NCBI GenBank assembly: GCA_035041965.1
Contig: JAPYMA010001215.1
Location: forward strand, 1-64,000
Origin: Anisakis pegreffii
Taxonomy: Eukaryota > Nematoda > Chromadorea > Rhabditida > Anisakidae
DNA: 64,000 nucleotides
Reading direction: 5' to 3'
The notes below the pieces were generated by a model. It worked only from the letters and a program-made list of their open reading frames with translations. It did no database searches and was not told the origin of the DNA. Numbering within the stretch: position 1 is the stretch's first letter; every line of letters begins with the position of its first letter. The translations under genes and the position numbers were made by a program. Of the stretch, positions 1-12,730 are shown in pieces.

Positions 1-1203
1 GAGATTTCAATTCTGATCCCGATCCCGGGATTTAAGTTTTGAAAAATCGCGGGATTTCGGGATTTGATAAAACAAGTCAATTTGCATGAATTTTGATAGT
101 ATGCTCATCTTGAAGCAAGCCTTAATCATTCCCATCTTATTCATATGCAGTCGCTTTTGTTGTCTGCCCTCTATCATTGATGAATAGCTGAGGAAATAGA
201 CGCAAATTGGACGAATGACATGATCAACGACAGCTCGATGAACTTTTAGGTAACATTTCATTCAATATTCAACTGATTATTCTGCTCTTCATTGCTTTAT
301 ATCACGCTCATCTGGATGCATTTCTAAGCATAATAACACAGATAATCACATTTTCTAATAAGGACCAAGAGCAACAAAATTCAACGAAATTTTAAGTCGT
401 TTCCTCTAACGCGTTTTTTTCGGCTTCAATATTCCATCTGTTAATTCAACTGCATGTTCTAAAGACTGCAAGTCTTTTTACTTCGCTATTTGGAAACATT
501 TTCATCCGATCGAAAATGTACCTTAATTCTCACTGAGTTCACCCATAGTGAGAATTCACTGTCGAAGTGAGGTAAATTGTTCCATTCAAAAGGATCGTAC
601 GCTTAACTATCAAGTACATTTCCATGATCTATGATCGAAATTATCAAACATGTAAGTGCTCGATGGTTCGATGAAAATTCATTGCGGATTTTTTTTTTCA
701 ATTTGTAGATAAACTCTGAACTTTTCAAAATTCAAATGATATAATTTATGCGATGCATTTCTTTCGTAAAAAATCGAACTTTGTGAAATGGCAGAATTCA
801 CCTGATGTTAATGCTGCCAGAAAATGGACTTGAAGCACTGCAAATAAGTGTTTGAGAATCAAGAATTTCATATTCACATGCAAGTGTACTGTTATTAGCT
901 TAGACCCGAGAAGACAAGATGCCTTAGCAAAGAAAATGCAGTATGCCCTTACGACATGATCATTAGCAAGATTATATGAAATATTAATTTGAATTTAAAT
1001 AATTTGGTTCCTCGAATTCGTTCAATAATTTGTTGAATGAACTCCTTTCTAATTTATAATGAACAGATTGGTTCGAAAAAATGTGTTTGAACATGTCCCG
1101 CATCGATATTACAAAAATTGTTCGATCCCGGGATCAAAAATCGATCCCGGGATTAAATCCCGATCCCGGGATTAAAAAAACGTCGGCATTTTGCAAACCC
1201 TAG
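1..1203. mobile_element. Right part of a probable DNA transposon with GATCCCGGGAT blocks
   Basis: The first 60 bases and positions 1123-1178 carry the same motif, GATCCCGGGAT and variants, in clusters facing each other, as subterminal repeats of a DNA transposon do. Outside the second cluster the sequence runs into a probable terminus near 1187-1203 that, read on the minus strand, begins CTAGGGTTTGCAAAATGCCG. A start of TAGGG or CAGGG is common in hAT-type termini. The matching left terminus would lie before the window, so length and target duplication cannot be judged. No transposase was recognised; an 84-codon minus-strand frame at 7-261 has no known motif. The element class is an inference. 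Confidence 0.45.
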
Positions 1204-4200
1204 CTGTGACACAGTAAAATCAACAATAAGTGACGAATTTATTCTATTCACACAAATCTCAAATTCACACAAAGGTCAATCGAACAGCATCTAACACCAA
1301 GCATAACGGTTCCAATTTAATTTCGACGAGATATCCGATCACTGCAGTCAAATCCAATCCATCCAGAGCTTTTTCCCTCTTGATGGCAGGTACTGGAACC
1401 TGAAATCGAAGTTTTTGTCGGAATGGTTTGAACTGAATTCCAAGAATCGTGAAATTCGCAATCGTATGTGTAAAATAAATTCTGTTAGAACCACTGATCA
1501 TAATTTCTGCGTTGATAGTCAAATGAGATCTAGATCTTTTTTCTTATAAACAAACATTATTAGGGAGTCTGGAGTTTTTTGGAAGAAGGTAGCGGGGAAT
1601 AAGACTCTTCTCTCAACGCGAATGTATTCAGTGAGAACTATTCGCTTCTTTGAAAGCAATCCTAGTTGACATAATGGTCAGTCATAATTCGATAATTTCA
1701 CAAGTGAATATGTGTGACCAGGTGAAATATATATGCTAAAATAATTCACATATCGGCGTTGTGTAATCAACATCATTGAAACTGTTGAATTGAACAAAAT
1801 GAAATTGATGAGGGATTCGCACGGATTCAGTTCGCTTCCGATATCGTTTAACGGTAATCAGAAGTGATCAGAATCTTTGATTGTCCCTTCATGTAAAAAT
1901 CTTGTAGTTTCGCACTCTCTTCAGCATGTTCGGAGAATTGTTCTGATGAAACTCTGACAGTAAACTATCAGTGCAAGATGAGAATGACGAATGCTGCATA
2001 TCGTAAGAAATTTCCAACTATTTCGCTCAGTTGCTGCTAAAGAATTGTTGAGTTATCCATCTCGAAGCACGCAAAAAAATGTTGTGAACAAATGTGAAAA
2101 ATTACGACTGTAACCTTTTGCCTCGTGCAGGTTGAAACTGAAACGGTCTAAGACGTCCTTCTCCGTCCACCGAATTACCCACATTTCGTTTTGCAATCCA
2201 CATAGCAATCAAATCATCGTAAAACTGATCGCTTTGTTTCATTCCATTCTGTCGTTAGCATAAGTTAAAGAGCAGAAAATTATTCGAAATTTTTTCGTTA
2301 AACTAGCAGCGGAATGCTTATTTATATCTCTATTTGCAAAAAAATTAAAATAAAGCTCTAAAATGATGCGAAACATTTCATTAACGACACAACAATATGA
2401 AAATTTAGATGAATCATACCGGTGCATCGCCTAAAAGGTACTGTTTGTACAGTGAACTTCTTTGATAAGAAGCAGCTGAAACGATAATCGAAAAGAGCGT
2501 ACACAAGGCCAGAAGGTGTGTCATATGGGCCTGTTCAGAATCTGAAATATCCTCTACTTCAAACATTTCGATAGTATAAGTGAAACTTGGATTATGTTAT
2601 TGTCGTCGTTAGAAAAAACAAAATATCAAGATGATATTCACTCGAATTGATTCGACAGTACATTGATTCGCTCTGTTTTAATTGAGGATACTAATTCTTA
2701 ATAAGGGATCAAATTTCCCCTACTGCTCGTTTGTTTTGCGTAGTATCTTGTACCTACCCACTCTATATGTCTGCCTGGAATATGACTGTTTTTTTCTTAA
2801 AAAATGCTGATAAATTCTAGGTTGATGTTTGAAACTGATTTATGAATCTTTAAAGGAGATGCACGAATGAATATTTTTCGGTATCGTTTAACAATTGATG
2901 AGCATTGACTGTGCACAGTTGATGTCGCCCTCGAAGCACACTGTACACTTCAAAAAAAGGTCATTCAATTTTCAGCACGCGGAACGCATATTACAACTCG
3001 TGTAAACCTAAACTATTTTCATCGATCTATTTTCACTTGATAAGCATAGAAAGCGATATAATATTCTTGCAACAGATTACTGACAGATTCAGCGGATTCA
3101 ACATAAGAACGATTACCCTAAATACATATAGTACAACAATAATTTTTGATACAATCATAGCCATATCGTGGCTATGTTTATTCGTCATAACTGTATTTAT
3201 TAGTTTGATACAAATGTGGTGATCGCTCATTTTCGGGGATGAACTGCGTTGAGTTATGTGGTGCCTAAACGGATTGTAGATGCTTCCGGATTGATGCTTT
3301 CGTTCATTATGTTATTGCACTCAGCAGATAAACCGGTAACGCTCAAAAGAATTTAACATCTCTCTGAAAATTCGACAGTGAGTGAATCGAAACAAAACGT
3401 TTCTGGAGAAATTGCGATTGCAGCTTTCATTACCTTAATATCCAGTCAACTCGCTGAACTGTTGAAGAGACAAAAGAAGTTGGGGATGAGCCGACAAATT
3501 CATTGTGGAAACCAGAACGATTTTGTCGTTTCTCAATTTGCAAGCAATTCTGAAAAGCTGGTGGCTCAAAAATACGGCTCTTGCATCAGCAGATAAATGC
3601 TGAACCGTTGATGAATCGCGGCAAAAGGCTTTTAAGTGCTGAATGAAGCGTTTGATTTGGAACTTGACGTGAGATCGTTCACGACGATATGATCTATGAA
3701 TAAGTTAGTGTAATAGAGTCAATAAATCATGTGTTTGTGATATGACATAAACGCCGTTTCCAAACCTTTAGCACATTTTCATATTTCCTTGATGCCAATC
3801 ATTTCTCACATCTGATTTTATGTGCCGATTAGCCAGCGAAAAACTTCATCACAATACTTTCCACGATATTTTTCTGCATTTGAAGCGTACGAAAAACTCC
3901 ACTAGAAAAGATTTTCGCCAAAAAATTTGTTCCAACCAAGCAAAGATGCGATCATTTTACTGAATTTCTCTCAATTATATTCCAACGAAATGCAGCTTAA
4001 CTCATCAGCATTTCGGATTCAAGAAGCACACTAAAATTAAACTATTAAACAGCGACCGACCGCAACAATTTCCGAAGGCGAACGATGTTGACTGAACATA
4101 ATTTCAGCATTCCAAAAGAAGAGCGGTATGATATTAAATGATGTAATCAGTTCATTTGTCAATGATCGTACGCTCTCGGAATGGATGGTGACTTGACTTT

Positions 4201-7200
4201 CCGATTGGCAAACATCGCTTTCCGTTCTTCAAAACTAATGAATCGTCTAATATTAGCATTGCTGTGCTCAGCGCGTCACAATGTGGAATTTGACAACAAA
4301 AATGCCATAATTTACCGAACTAATCAAGTCTTAAATTATTGAAGCGGTATGCAAAATGAAACAGATGACTGCTTCGCAGTGTATTTGAATAACAAAAAAA
4401 TACAAGCGTTCTTGCTAGTGAAGACCTTCAATTGTGATGTCATTATTGACACCCCTATTCAAAAACTAACCACATGCACACCTATGCATGAATTGCTGAA
4501 AGCGATCACCCTGAATTCTTGTGTGACTACTCAAAGCGATGAATTTCTAAATAAGTGAATGATTGGAGATGGTAGGGGTACAAACCACCCAAATGTTTAC
4601 TATAGCAGAGTTAACACAGCCACAGACTGCCCATGAAGGAAATGCTGTTCACGATTGTTTTTGTTACCACCTCGGAGGAATTGAGCGTTCCGTAGAATCG
4701 AGTATGTTAATTACAAGAGTTGTTATGCTTCATTTCTGATATTAATAAATAATTTGCTGGAATACAATGTGTGGATTTCTTTTGTTTGCACCTACTCATA
4801 TCATTTGTTCGAGAATTGTCAGTAACTTTACAACAAGTGAGCCATAATCGGTATGAATACAAATTCGGTCGCAAACAATATTTTATATTGTTTGATTGAG
4901 AGATTGAAAAAAACTCATCGCTAGAAAGATATTGCATTATGCTTCCGTCACAGATATTGCATTATGCTTCCGTCATGCTCAGTTAAATCGCTAATTCTAC
5001 ACTCATATCCTTTGCTAGAAACGGAAACACTTCACTTCATTTCCATCACTCAGGATTCATTCCATTTGATATGAATTCGACATAAATAAAATTAATCTGA
5101 TCCTTATGACACAATGAATGCCAGTGTACAATTAATGAGAATAACACAAATTTTGAACGGAAACGTAAACGTTTGATATTTATCGAGCAATTCAACACTG
5201 ACTATTCAATATGCTGGATGTTGTTCAATTATGACGAAAATGAGCACAAAAATGACTCTGAATTTAATTGAAGTTTGCTCAAGAATAGTCTAGCCAGAAA
5301 AGTTAACAGCGATATAATTATGAGTCAAGATGATGTTGAATTCAAATCTAATATTAGCTAACCAGTTAAGGAATTTTATAATAAAAAGTGAGAATGTCCA
5401 CTGTAAATACTGATCTCAAAATAACTAATTAATAACATGAATTAAAACTGGGACACATAAATACCAAGTAATATGTATAAATGATGAAAAAATAGTGAAG
5501 TAGGATCACTAGCAATTGGAGTGATCATCAACATACATTATAAAAAAAACTTGGGCTGAATATTAACATTCCAACAAAATATTCAGAGCCTACAGTTTAA
5601 TCAAACTAGAAATGCGCTCGGACAATTCAGAATCAAAATGTCTGAATTAGTAGTAAGCGGATAGGGAAGTGAACATCGAACGGATATAGTGAACCCAACA
5701 GCATCGTAAACATTTACGTCAATAGATCTGCTGACATGTGATCCAAATTAATCTTAACTTAGTATGACGAACCAAACAAACTCACCAGAAAATCAATGTT
5801 CCAAAAGTTGGGAACGACTAAAGGGCATTTAGTTCGCATACGCTTGAATGATTATTCGTAAGGTAACATTCTCGCAATAATTTTCCTCAGTGAATAGAAT
5901 TCCTGGTTATTTCAGAGTTGCTATACTGTAGAAATTTTCTTAATGATGAAAGCATGGTTTCATGCTAGTGCTCAGTAGATACTGCAACCTTTATTAAACA
6001 ATTTGATTGCTGTTATTATTAACTGTAAGCGAATTATTTTTTGACGGTGCTGATTTCATGATCTCATTGACAGAATTTAGCGTCTCGCGTCGAATTTTTG
6101 CAGCAGTCATATGATTTTATAGTAGTGGAATATTTCTGGGTTGAGCACGGTGATATGTCATTTGTAATCCACCACGGCGGCACCGGTTCACGAAGACTTC
6201 CTCAACCGATGGATTTGATCACAATAAGTAGATGATCTCCTCATCACGTTTGCTGAATATCGCCTATGTACTCGTTTTCCTGGCACTGGCCAGGATCAAG
6301 GTTTTTATGTGCAAGCCAAATTTTGTTGATGTGGTACAGCGTCGTTACCAGATAACGCCTGTCGAATCATTCGTGTTAATGGAGTGTTTCGCAATCAAAA
6401 ATATTGTTTTTGCATGAAAGCATGCAATTTTCTATCATCGTCTCCTGCTTTATAAGTTAGTTCTTGATAAGGAAATCATTTTTGCATTTAAAATGAACTT
6501 AACTGACCGCGGAACTTTTCTTCTTCACTGTATTCCGCCTGAATCATCTGACAATGAATTCGAATTGGCATGTGAGATGATGTGTTCATTATATAGGTGA
6601 ACGTTTGGATCTTTTAGAGAATAAATTTCTTTTTCAGGTAACAACTCGTCAGCTGATACTGCCTATGATCAGTATAACCACTGAGACGTGTGCTCAATGC
6701 AGAAATGTTCATACGGTTATCTCGATTTTGTATGTATGGCTTCATGAGTGTATACACTGTAAGTACAGATCACAGTAGGTGAACAAAATTCCCGTAACAT
6801 TGCCAATGATGCATTAGTCCAATTACGCACATATTGCTTATTTTTTTGCGCATGAAACGAGCAACTGATTGGGCGTAGATCAGATGTAATCGGAGTCACT
6901 TAGCAACCACGGAAATTAAGTTAAAACGGAAGCGTTACGTAATTCCGCAAGAACATTTCGTAATGTCCCATTGCGAGAATTCATATCAAGAAGGATCGTC
7001 TGTATTTTATCTAAGTTTTACTCCACATGAACTGCATAATAATGGAAAGTGATTAGTGGAATGTGCGTTCAAATAATGTGAAAAAGAGTGATAGAAAGGA
7101 AGAAAAAAGTTCAACAAAGAATTTCAATATCTTCGTTCGTACAGATGCCCAAGTGAGACCGCCACATTCGTATCGAATAAGCTAACTGACCAACAACACA

Positions 7201-7654
7201 TCACTTCCATGATCTTGGCTTCTGAAACGCAATCTATCCGGTTACAATCTTCTCATATCTAAACGACTCGTAAGCATTCTCAAAACGACGCAATTATTCA
7301 CTTATCACATCAAAATAACTCTCAGCAATCACTGTTGCTATCCGTTTACTCAGAGGCTATTTTAGGCTAAATTTTCTCACAATTCATAGGCTAATTTTAA
7401 TTTAATTTTCTAAATTCATAGGCTAATTTAAATGTGTCAGCATAACTTAAGCCATTAGTTTTTTTCGAGCTTTGAACCAAGGTTCTTTGATCGTTGCGAT
7501 TGCACTGAATAATTTCGAAATCACTTAATAAACTGAACTCATATAGGACTTTGATTTGGCTCGATAACAAGTTTCTCTCTCTAGCTGTTATCTAAAATAT
7601 GATGAGTTTGAGAACGCAGTGAAATTCGTGTGCCGCTTGGTGTGTGTTATATAT
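1204..7654. other. Intergenic region, no gene supported
   Basis: Only short open frames of 60-85 codons on both strands, with no signal peptide, recognisable domain or convincing splice-bounded exon series. The last exon of the minus-strand gelsolin-like gene A might lie in the right end of this stretch, but I could not identify it. Composition is AT-rich and ordinary apart from a 24-bp tandem duplication at 4927-4975. Confidence 0.5.
4927..4975. repeat. Exact 24-bp tandem duplication
   Basis: Two identical 24-bp units (4927-4950 and 4952-4975), each starting AGATATTGCATTATGC and separated by one base. This is a recent small duplication in non-coding DNA. Confidence 0.9.
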
Positions 7655-10600
7655 TCAGTAGTACTTAGTAATATAATGTTGGGCGGGGTTCGATGAAAAC
7701 GCTTGTAGAATTGCATCTGAAACATTCAAAAAGTGACAATGATACAATCGAAGTGATACCGATCTGAAGAGCAAATTATCCCATGATGGGAAGTTCTCTT
7801 TGAATTCTGGTGGTTCCGATCCTTGGTCGACTATCTCAACACTTGGGTCACCTTTTCTTGGAATGTTGCTGGTCTCGAGGTAAAGCTAGAAAATCAGGTG
7901 ATAATAATAATAAGAAAACATCAGATTTGAGCAATGCATCGAGTATATCGTCGGATGTTTCATTTCTCAGTTGAAATATTCTGAAGCATCTTATTGTTAG
8001 AGAATGCAATTGTCCGGAAGTGTTCGGAGAATGCCGTCAGCAATTGCACGACAGCACCTCTGAGCAAAGTTTCATGATTCAACGTAATCATTCATCGTTC
8101 ACTCATGAAACTTACTTGAAGTATTTGAATACAGACGCAAGGTTGGTAAGAGAAACGAACTCGACTTTTAAATGCACGAAAAATATGACAGAAACACAAC
8201 CCAACGATGATAATTGCCGAGACATTTGCGAAAAAATCAGTGAATTGATGCATTTTTTGCAAGTAAAGTTAGAACATATATGAGCAGCGACGTGGAGCCG
8301 AATTGGTTAAAGTTTCAGTATTGACGCAACACGGTACCGAGCAATTGCCTAGCAAGGAATCGATATTCATCAACGAAATGTTATCACTTAGCGCTTCACT
8401 CATTCTACTGATGGCTTAAACGTCCGATGATGTTCCGTTCACATCATTGCCGAAAGTGATTCTGCTAGCAATGAACAGAATTAGGTGAAAGTGCAATAGT
8501 TACATTTGCAATATGTCTCGCGTTCTGTTTCTCAGTTCGATTCGCTTGCGCTCCAACCCAAACGAATATGGTGTCAAACGTATCCAGAATCATTATGTCA
8601 TCACCGTCCAGATCCTGAACATCTTATTCACTGGCACAGCTTTACACGCTTTTCAATGATACACAAAATCTACACGTCTTGACGATTGTTTCAGTTCGAC
8701 TGAGGCTCAACAACTCATTTGTATTAAACCACTAATATTGCTCGTTTACTCCATTCATTTGTATTACCCCATCTTCATGAATTTGTTTAGTAATTCTTTG
8801 CCTGTTTAGGTCAACCGAAACAGAATACGCGTTCGAAAACGTTCCTTTTTGCAAAGACCTAACGATAACGTAATGAAAATTTGTATGTGAATTACTTGCT
8901 GCGTGAAGTTGGCCACTTCGTCAGCAACGAACTTTCCTTTTCGATCATTGCACTGAATCAGTTTAGTTGGTGGTCTGAATGGCCCTGATGCGCCTCCATC
9001 AGCCCATTCATTGGCCCACTGAGTGAACGATGACGGTTCAGCACCTTCGAAAACGCGAACCACCTGAGTCCATTCCGGTAGTCCCTTTAAAATTATGCAT
9101 TCTACAGTTAGGTTCGATACTTACAACGGGTAAGCTTCAACCGAATTAGGCGTTGAGCATTCTTTTCGAGCTGTTTGAAAATCTCAAAAAACAAATCACT
9201 GGACAACACCGCATATCATGAACACGTTTCAAGTTCTCAAGGTTCCATTCATTACAGCCTCGGAGGTTCATGTTTACTTTTTGAAGCGTAATGTTCACAT
9301 GTGGAACACATGTGAACATTACGCTGAGTGTTTAAAAGTCACCTCTTGCTGAAGATATTTCTTGGCCAATTCCATCGACTTTCGACGTTCTTCCGCCGAG
9401 CAGCCTTTGCCAACCCACACAAACATACTGCCGCTGCCTGTGTTCAAAATGAAAGCATCCTGAAAAAACTGTAGCAGTTACGATCTGTAGGAACAAAAAC
9501 ACTTTCAATGGTTTGTTTCATTTTGAAACGGGAAAATTTTGGAAGTTATCTGAAATTATGTTTTGGGATTGAAAACATTCGCTGTTTGTCTTCAAACTCA
9601 TTCAGATATATCGAATACCTCTGAATTCAGTTGCGAACGATCAAAAGTGCCTTCTGATACAACTTCCGTTCGGAAATCTCCGTCCGAATCAGAAACTCTG
9701 AAATATGATTATGAAATAGCACTAAGTGATGCCCTAAAGTGGATTAGAAGTGTTATGTTTTGATCCTCCCGTTGACCATAATATTGCCGCAGTGCTTTAG
9801 CATCGATTTAATGAAACTCATCTTCAGTCGGGTCATCAGCAATTGAATAATGGTTCTTGATAGATTACCTGGTAAGAACAAGTGGTTTCTTGTTGACCCT
9901 CCAGAAGTCGGAATCGTCGCCACCATCTTGGGGAGATTTCAGGTCACCCAACTGCTCACATCCACCCATTATTGACCAGAATTCTTCATTGGTATCCCAG
10001 TCTTCATCTGAATACCGCAATGACATTGATTATGGTTATTCAATGAGTGATGAGACAATTTGTGTCATTTTGCGTTTTTGACACTGTGATGAAGATGTTC
10101 GAAACTTGATACCCAGACAATGCAGGTTTGGAGTGCCGCATCGTTCCTGATCTCTGATGCTCTGTGCTTGACGCATGCCCTTCAATAACGAATTATTTTG
10201 CAACTGCATAGAAATATCTCGTTCAGATGATGATGCTTATAACTAATAGTTAGTACAATTTGGATTTGAATGTTGCAGTCAGTTTGTTCAAATTCAAATG
10301 AGATGAATTCAAACGAAATGAACACTTTAATACTTTAATTCTTTCAAGTCTGCCACTATCTGGAGGCATCCAGACGTAAATATCAGCCCCGCAGTCCAGT
10401 ATGAACACATCGCCAAGATTCAGTGAGGCACGCTCACAAGCCACCTGAAACATCATCATCATCATCGTGTTGCAAGGATGCTCGCAAAACTGAAAAATAT
10501 TATCTCAGTTTTTAGTTGCACGAATGATCGGAAACATCGCATGAATATGCATCAATAAATCAACCGAATGCAGTTCACTCACTGCAAATTTGTTTGTTGC

Positions 10601-12719
10601 TCACCTGTGCACAACGTACGTTACGTTTTCCTTTGCACTGGAACAAACGCGGTGTCCAGTTGTCGAATTCATTCTCATCGACATGATTGAAACCAGATGC
10701 TGCACCACCCTGGAGGTACCTGAAATGTATCGCTTTTCTTCGATGGTGCTTATAAGTGATAGAATTCCAAATCGCCTCCGTTTAATGAATGTATCGTTTG
10801 CAAAAATGCTTGAATCAAGTTACTGAATAGAAACGATTTCGAAATGTCAACAATAGAGATGGAAAAAGGAGACTCACTTTATACCGTTCTTGAAGTATGA
10901 GAGAAACAACGCCGATTCGTGGTTTTGAACCTGGAAAGTATCAGATGCTGAACGAAGAGTACGAATCAATGACCAAAATTATCAGAAACGTACATGCTTT
11001 CATTTCGCATATTTGTGAATAAAATACACATCGAATTTTGTTTCTGCAGTGGAAAAATGCTTCGATTTCTTGATCAAACTCATGTGCTTGTTCAATTTGC
11101 TTTGCATTTCGTTCATTCAAAATGTTATCGGCTCGATCATTGCCTCATAAAGCATTTGAACAAACTTAACAGAAAGATTTCGCAACGATCGCATAAATTT
11201 TTCGCGAACAATAAAAGCAACAAACCTCCCTATATTGGACTGGATGTCCCTCAAGTGCATCATCGACTTCAACCGTTTTCATTGCTGCAGTTCCTTGTTC
11301 ATCCTTAAAAGTGATCAGTTCAAGAAGTCATTCGTCTCTGACTATTTTGAGCTCATCACTTTATAACATGACAAGCTGCATTTTTTAAACGCTCCATACC
11401 AGTTAAGCTGCATCTCCCGATCGTGGCAATGTCAAACAACAAAAAACTCAAGATCACCTTTCATCGGTGCAAAACGACACATTTTAAAATATTAATTCAT
11501 TTGTATTGTGAGTTAACACGCGTAACAAGGAATTGCATGGAAATTTTCCGAAACCAATAGAAATGCGCGAATTCGAGTGTTCTCAGTCGATATTGAATGG
11601 AACAACATGCACCGACTGATGCACACAATACATTTCCTCCAATAGATGCGAATTTCAGTTTCTGTTCACGTTTCGTTGAAAAATTCTGAGCACTTCATTC
11701 TTCAAGTCCTTCTTGAGTTGAAAATAGAATCGAAAATTAATGAATGCCAATATAAGCTGCATGCTGACCGTTGATGTTTCGCTACCCAACCAGAAGTGAA
11801 CATTGTATTTAGATTGCTCTGGATCAACAGTCTGCAAATAATTCTTTGGTATTTCATCAAGCAATGTTCATCATCTGAACATTTTGCATTCGTTTCGATG
11901 CTTCAATTGGAACAATATCACAAAATTGTCCGCATGAGATGGAGAACTGGAGTTCTTTAATTGTGATTTAGGAAATTCAAAGTACTCAATCAGCAAATTG
12001 ATTTCCCTTGCGAATTCAGCTCCCGGGCTGATGTTATATTTCAAATTGAACTTGGAAGATTAGTTCAGTCTGGCGTGCACATATGAAAGCGATGGAAATT
12101 GATTATGAGGAGAGAACGCAAAAAACTGATTGATGCCAGTGGTACTTCTCACTTGCATTTGAATGACAACTTACAGAAAGCGTTTGAATGCATTTCAGAC
12201 CTTACCTGATCTTGAGCTTAAGCTCATACGTATATTTGACACTAGGATTGATCCATAATTCAAATGGATAAGTTTGAAATGCATTCGGGCAGCAGGGAAC
12301 TCATTAAATACTGCCATTTAGATCAGAATCTTGTCAACATTGAAATCGAATTTTTTTTGTGATGAATCGCCTCAAAACGCGCACGGCATAATTTACAGGA
12401 TGCAAGTGAAGTTCATTCTATTCGGAACGACACTAAAAACTTTTGAAATGGATGACGGTAGTGTGAGCTCTAGCTGAATATTGCTAATAATCACTTACAC
12501 TGAGCACAATGTATGAATCACCCGAATAAAAATTTCCATGATGTTGTTTGGGCACTTTTTCCAAAGCAAACTCCTGAAATTTTGATTTCATAAACAATTT
12601 TTCGAGATTGCAGTTGGATATGTGGAGTGGTTTTCGAAAGTTGTGCTCACCTTCACTCGCCATATTTCTAGTCCAGCTGATCGACCGATACCGGCCAATT
12701 GCGGATCTGTCACAGCCAT
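7655..12719 (-). CDS. gsnl-1-like: Gelsolin-like protein, paralogue A (four gelsolin repeats, unusual C-terminus)
   Basis: Minus-strand member of the GSNL-1-type actin-severing family. Exons in coding order: 12719-12651, 12573-12499, 11831-11769, 11303-11226, 10930-10878, 10719-10605, 10444-10334, 10179-10113, 10007-9869, 9697-9619, 9459-9343, 9084-8896, 8614-8504, 7885-7760. Frame and phase agree at every junction and match paralogues B and C. The 464 aligned residues hold repeat 1 (GLEIWRV at 16-22, calcium-type SGD at 40-42, HFWLG), the GGAASGF linker (117-123), repeat 2 ([20 protein letters not shown]), repeat 3 ([14 protein letters not shown]) and repeat 4 ([15 protein letters not shown]). 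The start follows a splice acceptor by four bases. No match to the short last exon of B and C was found. Reading through the exon 14 donor adds 34 unrelated residues to a stop at 7655, which is the end given here. A may be functional with a changed tail, or may have lost its end. Confidence 0.83.
9285..9325. repeat. Perfect 19-bp inverted repeat with 3-base loop
   Basis: The arms 9285-9303 (AGCGTAATGTTCACATGTG) and 9307-9325 are exact reverse complements separated by GAA. The hairpin lies in the intron of gene A between the exons for DAFILN (9343-9459) and the repeat 3-4 junction (8896-9084). It is too short to be a known precursor of a small RNA. It may be a transposon footprint or a snapped-back replication error. 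Confidence 0.9.
10451..10466. repeat. (CAT)n microsatellite at an intron edge of gene A
   Basis: Five CAT units plus one base lie just inside the intron before the exon at 10334-10444. On the coding strand this is an ATG run directly ahead of the TTTCAG acceptor. Confidence 0.85.
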
Positions 12720-12730
12720 TGATCTGAAAT
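12720..12730 (-). promoter_or_regulatory. Probable trans-splice acceptor of gene A
   Basis: On the minus strand ATTTCAG (12730-12724) is followed by four bases and then the ATG at 12719. No upstream coding exon is visible, and paralogues B and C also start 16-19 bases after an AG, so this is best read as a spliced-leader addition site. A short untranslated first exon is the alternative. Confidence 0.5.

Noticed and set aside
7200..7290. Minus-strand SRLDMRRL-stop as the missing last exon of gene A
   Set aside because: Resembles ENMRKL, but no AG acceptor gives the required phase 0 entry.
8110..8150. Plus-strand KYLNTDAR, resembling the KYLDTDS start of gelsolin exon 14, inside an intron of the minus-strand gene A
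   Set aside because: Opposite strand, only a few residues match and the remainder (LVRETNSTF) does not follow the exon; the true exon 14 of A is at 7760-7885.
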